A model generated the notes under the pieces. That model was given only the letters and a program-made list of their open reading frames with translations. It searched no databases and was not told the DNA's origin. Source: Mactra quadrangularis (lineage: Eukaryota > Mollusca > Bivalvia > Venerida > Mactridae). From it: DNA of 64,000 nucleotides. A program made the translations under genes and the position numbers. Shown here one piece after another: positions 40,601-49,600 of the stretch (positions within the stretch are counted from its first letter, which is position 1; the number at the start of each line of letters is the position of its first letter). The DNA is taken from positions 17,050,001 through 17,114,000 of the forward strand of contig CM046304.1 of NCBI GenBank assembly GCA_025267735.1. Reading direction: 5' to 3'.

Positions 40601-43600
40601 ATGTTCAACCAAACTTTAAAGTTTTGAATTATAAGCTGGCCTAATAATTGAAATTACCTTCAGACAAGACGTGATCCTACCCATTTACACCTATGTGGAG
40701 TGGAACAACTGTAGGTTTATTTCTTGCTCAGGGAAACTAGCAGTGCCCATTGTGGGGTTCGAACACAGGACTTCTTGATCCTTATGACCTAACTCTATGA
40801 AAGTATGCCCCACCCAGGAATCCAACTAACAACCTACCAACCTATATACTAATGTGCTACCGACTGAGCGAGCCGTGTGGGATTGAGAAACCCAAAGCGA
40901 ATACACAAACCTTATTATGACAAAAAACCAAAACAAAACAATATAAGGCCTTAATATAAAATATACAAAACATAATTAGTATGAAATATAGTGATGACAT
41001 GAAACAAAACTACACCTGATCAATTATCATAATGTAACTAAATATGTATCACATAATTACAAGCTTATAGTAGTAATAACTTGACAAGTCAGATATAAGA
41101 CATTTTGTTACCAGTTTTTTTTTTATTACTATAACATGAATACTAACTTGTAATGAGGACATTGATACTTTGTACAAAATATCAAAGTATAAAACAGTAA
41201 AGTTGTACTATAAAGACCACCTTGGTAATCGCAAAACATGCAATTTTTTATTATTTCAAGTCCCAAATTAAGTTTTGATTTACAATGTACCTTATATTCC
41301 CTAATAAACACCACTAGGGTCGTCACCTTTTCGGAAAACGTTTGAAGGCCTTAATAAGAGTACAAAATAATGATAATGAAATCACTGCAATAAATATTTT
41401 TAAGTAACTTTACTCTTGTAATGTTATATAATGCTGGAAATTCTTGCTAGTCTTAAGCCTTGTGAAGAGACATAATAGGTGTAGCGTAAGTCGCAGCAGT
41501 CAAAAGCAAATATGAGATACCACTTCTTTTATCGTTTCTTTACTTATTCATAATTTTGAGATTTCCAACCTAGTGTCCGGAAGGGGGTACAGGTTTGATT
41601 CACACCCAGGAATGTTATAAATATCCTTCCATAAAAATTTGATAATACATGTAATGTCAATTTTTATCAATTTATAATAGGGTATGTGGAAAAGTTTCCA
41701 GTCTTGTGGAAGGGTTACTAAGCTGAGAACTGGTTATAGACAATGGTCCAGGAAAGCTAGGTTAGGTGAGCTGGCCACAGTAAAGTAACCAAATTCTGTA
41801 GATACGATGTAAAACTCAGTAAAATATTTCCATAAAACACAAAAATTTAAAAGAAATTTTATCACGGCCTTAGTTTATAAATTTCCCACAGATGTAAACA
41901 TAAAGAAATTTAAAGAGCATTTTATGATACAGCTGAGTAACTAATATGATGTATAATGTGTTTAATTTATTAAACGTATTACACTCTTATATAACATCAA
42001 CTAATTTATATTTACATCTAAGTACCAAAGTCATTAAATTTAACGCATCATTATTAACAGACCAGGGCTTTTTTTCAATGCTTGGGAAAGGGGCCTGGAG
42101 CCTTTTTCATAAAGAACATTTGGGGAAATTTTACAGCAATATCATAGAAAGGGGAACAAAAATTCTAAGGTAAACTCCAAATTTGGGGAAAACTGCATGA
42201 TTTTAAAGAAATTTCAAGAGGGGAAGGCACCTGTAAAGGGCCACTGTTATATAAGGAGAAAAAGGTCTGCAGACTTAAGGTTCGTAGTACAGTTAGTACA
42301 TACAATAACCCTGCTGATGTAGATACTTGATTATCAATAATTAGTACAGAAATAGTGTAATGAGAATTTTAATGCTTTATTTTTTTACTAGATTTAACAA
42401 TGTGTCAACACAATTTAGGTCATTTTACGGCGTCCAACGCACCTTACCTAGCTTTCCAGGACCATTGTCTATAACCAGGACACCTACCCTTCCACACAAG
42501 GCCAGAAACTTCTCTATATTATCTAATCAATGGAGGAAAATCGACATAGAAGGGTATAACCTCCCGGGTGGGATTCGAACCCGCACCCCCTCAGGCACGA
42601 GATTCCAAATCCCAGTGCTATAAATAAAATAATGGTAAACTATGATCATAAAATTTTCACGCATGCAGTAACTAACAACTAATTGAACCTTAATCTACAG
42701 ATATATATCAACTCAATGTTTTATACATGGGATAATATGTATTCATTATTATTTAGACACTAAAAAACCACAACTTATCTTCAGTGTATAAATATGTCCT
42801 AGAAAATGATCCAGGGGGAGGGTGGTACCTCAATGACTTATACCCACTAGGGCTGTCATGATACGCCAGGAGTGTATCGCGGTATATTGGGATGCGCTAG
42901 AGCCCAACCGCTATACGTACAACGATATATTGCTTTGCAAATCTAAGACACTGCTGCATAATACTATCTTAAAGAACTTAATATCAACTGTTCAGTATTG
43001 AAGTATGTTATAGGATTTTGTAGGGAAAGTACCTGTATCATACTGGACTGAAAAAACTGGGCCTCTAAGAGTAATGAGAACATTCCAAATGCACCAAAAT
43101 TCTTTGAGCTTTCATCAAATGAACCATGGAAAACTGATATTTTGCTATTTTCATTTGGCGAAGGGAAGAATTTTTCAATGAAAGTAAAAATATCGCTAAA
43201 TACCAGTGCATTAAATTTGTACCGCAGTACGTATTGCTGCAGCTGCATATTGCAATATACTGCTATACTGGTATTTTGTGACAGCTAGCCCTAATACCCA
43301 GTAAAGCATACCAATTATGATCAGAGCAGGGTCTATAGTCATGTGATCTTCTATGACAAATATGAGAATGAAACTGAATTAGGTTATTAATAAAAACAGT
43401 TACTCTTCCCATACAATCTCATCAACCAGTAATTTCTGTCAGTGACTGACAACTGCCATAGAAATTATTTAAAGACTAAGTTCCCACAAGTATGCGCCAC
43501 CTAGGAATCCAACCTTTGACCCTTAGATCAGTTGACTTGTGTGCAATTGACTGGGCTAACAGGGCGGGCATCCTAGCTATGACAAACTCAGGTATAAAAG

Positions 43601-46600
43601 AAATACCCAATGAATGTATCTTAATTAACAGTTGAATACTACTTTGGTACAGATAAAATTTAATACAGATAAATCTTTAACTAAATACTAAGTATTGATA
43701 GTATAGAGCATTCAAATGTTCACACCATTCCGATTTATACATAGTATTCTAAATTAACAACCAAAAGGTCATCAATAGGTCCCTTTTACAGTTTTCTCTC
43801 AATACCACTTCGCTAGGAAACCCAATTATGTTTTTAAAGACAAAATTAGCTTAAACACTCCCACACAACCACCAACCGACACTTGTTGAAAATATTTCAT
43901 TAAAATTCAAGATTGACACAATCTACAAGTATTCCAATAGATATCAATACGTTTAGGCCCGAAAAAGAATAGTTATAAATGTTTCTGGTATCCCGACCAC
44001 TCCCATCTTTTTACAGCTGATCATTTTTTTAAAAATAAAAATCGATTTTTTGTCTAACATTAAAACTTTTTTAATGGAAAAATCAATTTGTCAAAAACTA
44101 ATCTAAAAATCGGAATTTTAATTGTAAAAATTCATCAACTTATAATTTTTGACGTCCCGCAACTAATTATAAATTCAGACCTACCAAACTGGTATAAAGG
44201 GATTCCTAAGGGAGGCAGATTTACCTGTTATATTGCTTAACAATTGACTAATAAAAAATATACAAAACAATCGTCTAACTTACTGACCCAACTTTTGGGG
44301 ATATGAAACCATTAAGTAAACTCTTTTATAGGCCCTAAATAGTTGAACAAACTTGTAGCTAAGATGGAACAAACTACTAATGGAATGAGGATTGATCCAT
44401 CAATCAGTATACAAATAACATCCAATCTAATTTTATTAGTTTTACACTGATAAGACTTGACATATTATTAGGTTCTCATCTCTGATTGTCGGGGACTGCC
44501 TCTGATCCTACAGATAACATAATTTCACCTTAACCCTCCTACAACCAAACTTAATTTACGAAAACAATCTTTTAAGAAAGGGAATTTGTACTATAGAAAC
44601 ATTTCAATAAAAGACTAGTTCAGATCACAAAATTCACTCTCGTATCCATTTCCAACAGAAAGATTAGGCTAAAAATTTGATAATTATTCTATTTCAGCCT
44701 GAAGTTCACTCAATTTAGGTGGAGTAAGGTATGAGTGGGCTTAAAGCATGATGCTTATCAGCTAGTGTATAAACAAGATTTTTTACCAAATAATTCAAGT
44801 GAAAATTATAACTTGATGATCCTATCAAGAACAATACACTGAAATGATGTCACAAAATTAATAACTAATCAATTATAACCTCAAGTCCCATGAACAGGAC
44901 CGGTACTTCCCAGGTTGGTCACCTTGGCAAATCAGGATTATAACCGCATTAATACTGTGTAGATTCACATTTAATCCGGATACACTGTGTGAAATCAGTA
45001 GCCCTGCTGGTGTTTAAAATTTAAATACAACCAGGATTCTCCTCGAAGCAAATCCAATGCTGGCTTTTGATTTCTGCAAGATCTCATGCATTATTATAGC
45101 TCTTCCAGAATGATCAATCTCTCCACCTTAACACCACTGCCTTAAACCCTAGTAAACCGTCATGACTTTAAAGTCCAAGGTGGAGATACAGTGATTCCCA
45201 GTTAGGCCTCTAAATTTTCTTCATGAATTTTCCCAGTTCATCTCAGTTCACCAGAGCATACATCAGGACAATGTAAACTAGGCATTAAGAAAGACTATTG
45301 GACATATTTCAACTAACTTCTGTGACTAAAATAGGTCATAATTTTATGTCAAATAAAAATTCTGAAAAAAAATCTTAACCAATGGCAAAACTCAAAACAA
45401 ACAGAATCGATCACTACAATAAGCCCTGCATGCCATGACTGTACTCCACAGATTTACACTCACAAAAATTTATAGAAAGCAAAGCAATCAACAAATACTC
45501 AAAAAAAATCCACAAATAACCAGCATTTAATCAATGCCCCTAAAAAATCTTTTCACTCCTTTATGACTAGCAATGATAAACATAACAAAAGATATGAGAG
45601 ATATGCCTTTAAAATCCGTCCCCAGGAGTTAGGGCTCATCCAATGCTTTTTTGTTAAGAAATAGTAATTTCTGTCTGAGTATCTCTGATTTTATCTCCAA
45701 ACTTGTTGAGTCTCCCATAGGTTACATAGCAAGATATCAAGCAGCTTGATGTCAGGGAAAAGAGAGAGATTATCATGACCACTAAATAAAAGATTTTATC
45801 ACATATTTTGCGGGCTTAGGGCAAAACAGTCGTAACTCACTCTTTTTTAATGTGAGTTACAACCATTTTGTGCTAATTGCACATTTAAATGATAGTCTAT
45901 AAAGGGAACATACTGTGTGAACACAGTCACAAATAACCTGTCAACAGAGGTCAATGTTAAATGATCTGTAGTTTAAATTACTTGTACAAAATTTGGAACA
46001 AATTTGGTCTAGATATCATACACATCACAAAGGGAGACAATTCCTGACTTCTTTAACTTCAAGCAGTCTGTTTCTTGCTTAAAAAGAGCAGCCAATCATG
46101 TCAAATGGTTGAGAGGCTTTAAATTTGTCTACCTACAGGGTTCTAATTTAAGCTAACATACTTGCAAAATGCGAGTAGGTTTTGAAAATTGTGCGTAATT
46201 TGTATTTTAACTAGCAAATTTTTGCAGGTAGAAATCGTTGCAATAATAATACTGTCTTCATTAGTAAGGCTTAAATCAGCATTGAAACTGCCAGATAATT
46301 GATACAACAGTCTTTTGCTAGAGACTTACTTGTATCACTCCATGTTAGATAAAAGTTCAAGTGCGGTTTAAAGTCTGCTTCCATATACATGTTCAGCCAA
46401 CTTTACAGTCTTGTACAATAACTCCTGATCATTGAAATCACCCTCAGGCAGGCGATTCCTCACATTACCCATTTAAATTTACACCTGGGTGGAGTGGAAC
46501 AAAGGTTAAATTTCTTGCTCAAGGAAATTAGCAGTGCCACTAGTGGGGATCGAACCCAGGACCTCTCAATCCCTAAGCGGGCGTCCTACCACTGGACCAC

Positions 46601-49600
46601 TGCTCCTACATGACTGTACTACTTAAGGTTCAACAAATGTTACAATGAGCATCAAAAGTACACTTGTCCCTGACTTCACAAGCTAATGATGACAAATTTA
46701 AGGTTTGGAAAATAAATTGCGAGTGTTTTTTTTTCATTTTGTGAATTATAAAATCAACTCGCAACATTAGCAAGTCCAATTTTTTGTTTCATTCAAGCCC
46801 TGTCTAACTACCTACTTTTTTGGGGGGATGAAACCAGAAACTGAACTACTTTTAAGGCCTTATGATTTATATCAGTACAAAAAGCACAAGGAGCAAACAT
46901 TGTCAAAATCAATTAAAACGTGCCTCAAAGGGAGATAACCTTTAAATAATACAACTAGAAAATAACACAGTTATAATGATTCAACCTAAATAAGGACATA
47001 CTGTGCAATATACTATGAATAAATAATACAACAAAAATGTATGATTACAACACAACATGTAGACATTGCTGTCGTAATAAATGACAAGACACTGACAGCT
47101 TCAACTAGGTCGTCAACAACAACAACAATGACAACACCATTTACTGTCTTAGGATGGTTGAAAAGTATAATTAATACAAAGTAATTGTACTAATACTGTG
47201 AAGATTTCCAACAAGAGCTCTGCTAGGCAGGGCATTATAGGCTCATGAGGTGTCCAACCAGGGACATGTAACAGATAAAAGGACAAAACAATGAAAATGC
47301 TATATTCTTGTCCCAAGGGCTATCCACAGTAAACATTCGGTGAACCTTAAGTAGTACAGTCATTGTAAAGTTATTATTTGGACTAACAATTGTCCACATA
47401 CAGACGGACGGACAGACAGAGAGCCAATTTTTCTGATATGGAAGCTGACTTTAAACTTCACTTAAACTTTTAACTTTGACACCAAGATTGTAATTATCAC
47501 AAACAAAGACTGTCACTACAACATGTGATCTAAGAATGTACACCATTATAGTAAAACCTTAATTCTACTATTTCTAGCTAATTGCAGTGTGACAGTGTCA
47601 CTGTTTTTTCATTCCAGCACTAAAAGCATTAATGAGAACTTTACAATTAATAAACCATTGCATACATACTACATGTATATAAATTCAAGATTTCATTTTG
47701 TATTATACGCGAATAACGCGACCTATATTCATTCACACCAAAGCTATTAGTTCTCTATTCAATTCTTACAAAAGTATTTGAAACTGTATTGGCATTTATA
47801 AAATATGCCAAGATTTTATGAAATCTACGAACAAAACATCAATTTTACATAACCACCAAGATTATGAATTATAACATCTGAATACATGAATATGTAAGGA
47901 TTACTTTAAAAATTCATGTCAAATAACAGCTGGATATTTGCAATGAAGTTTTTGTCATACCCAGGAAAACAACAACCTGTCAGGGTCAATAAGGAAAAAT
48001 GACAATTAGACAGGACAGTTAAATATTTGGATCCAAACTGTTAACCTTCAGTTCTAACCACATACCCTCTTCAGGGGGCTGACAAATTTCTACCGAAGTT
48101 TAATTAAAAGGCAGACCATAGAATGGCTGTAGAAAATACTTCACAACAAAACTCCTAACGAGCATGTTGAGGTCCCACCAAGGAAATGAACCAACAAGTG
48201 TGAGAGAATGGCCATAGAAAATATTTCTTACCGAACTCCATGAAAATATGCCCTGTCAGGGAAATGAATCCCCAAACCCTTAGATCAGTCGACCTGCATG
48301 CTACCAACGGAGCTAGCCGGGCAGGTCTCTTAGGAAATGGAATCAACAAGTTCACATCCCACCCCCCTGAATTGGTAGCCAAGACACACTACAGACGGAG
48401 CTTACCAAGCCAATGTTACCATGACAACCAGCAACAACACAAGTTGATTCATCACAATACATTCATCACAATACATGTATAATGTAACAAATTGTTACTA
48501 ACAATAAACTTAATTGACAAATAAATTATACAGCTAATTGAATCATGATAATAATCAGTGAAGTATGTTACACTTTTAACAAACTTTAGGGAATGAATCT
48601 CAGTATACATAAAGGGGGAAATTTAATTGTAAACTGAAGAGTTTAGATAACCAAGTTTGTTAGAAATCAATTTTCAAGTCTTATAACATGGGTGAAAAGT
48701 CATTGTATCAAAGTACTGAAATTACTGAATTTCATGCTTTTTGGCCACTTTACATAAGAGAAACCTCCTTCTTGTGTCCCAATAATCCTGATCCTCTGGA
48801 TCAGTCCCTAAAACTTTCACCATTTATTTTTAATAGAAGATGTCTTTCCTCTATCCATGTTAAATTGAACAAATAGATAAATCCTCCCAGTAGTTTATTA
48901 TGAGACTGGGTGGTACAGTTTAAGCCTAAAGTTTAAAAACTGATAAAACAGTTCTCCTTAACTTTGACCTGAAGCAGGGTTTGACATTAACCGTACTTTC
49001 AAGAGAACCCCAAAGAAATCCCATGTCAGTTACTCGAGGATTCTCCTTAACGTTGAGGATTCTTCCAATAAAAAAGCTGAGAAATAGATACAGATATGCA
49101 GTCACTAACTGTGGTAAACAATTCATGGCAATTTTCAGGAAACCTGACGGAATCCCCAAATGAGTATCACTGGGATTTCTCCCAAGTTATTGGGATCCTG
49201 GGAATCCTGGGACACTGTTAGTGTCAAACCCTGCTGAAAATGTTACAAAAGATGAGGTATCTTATGCATCTCTTGAATTTAATGCCTTCAAGCTAGTTTA
49301 TTATGGCTATGTGGTACTACGAATGTAGAGTAAACTTATGAATTGAGTTCTTCAGTTCAAAATTACCTCGGTCCCATAAAGACATAATTCTAACCAATGG
49401 TTACAAACTTCAGCGAAAAAATCATTCATTTGTATCATAATTAAGAAGTCTCAGGAATTGCAATAAGCAAGATTCAATGAATGGAAATTCCACAGGCAAT
49501 AATACCATATGCATGAAGGTAACAATAAACCTAAGTTATCACTATAAAAATTTCAAGTCACAATGAACCTACATTAAATGGTAAATATTTGTAAACAAAT

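Noticed and set aside
42964..43248. 94-codon minus-strand frame as transposase fragment
   Set aside because: Lies in the hAT-like element but shows no hAT dimerisation or catalytic motif.
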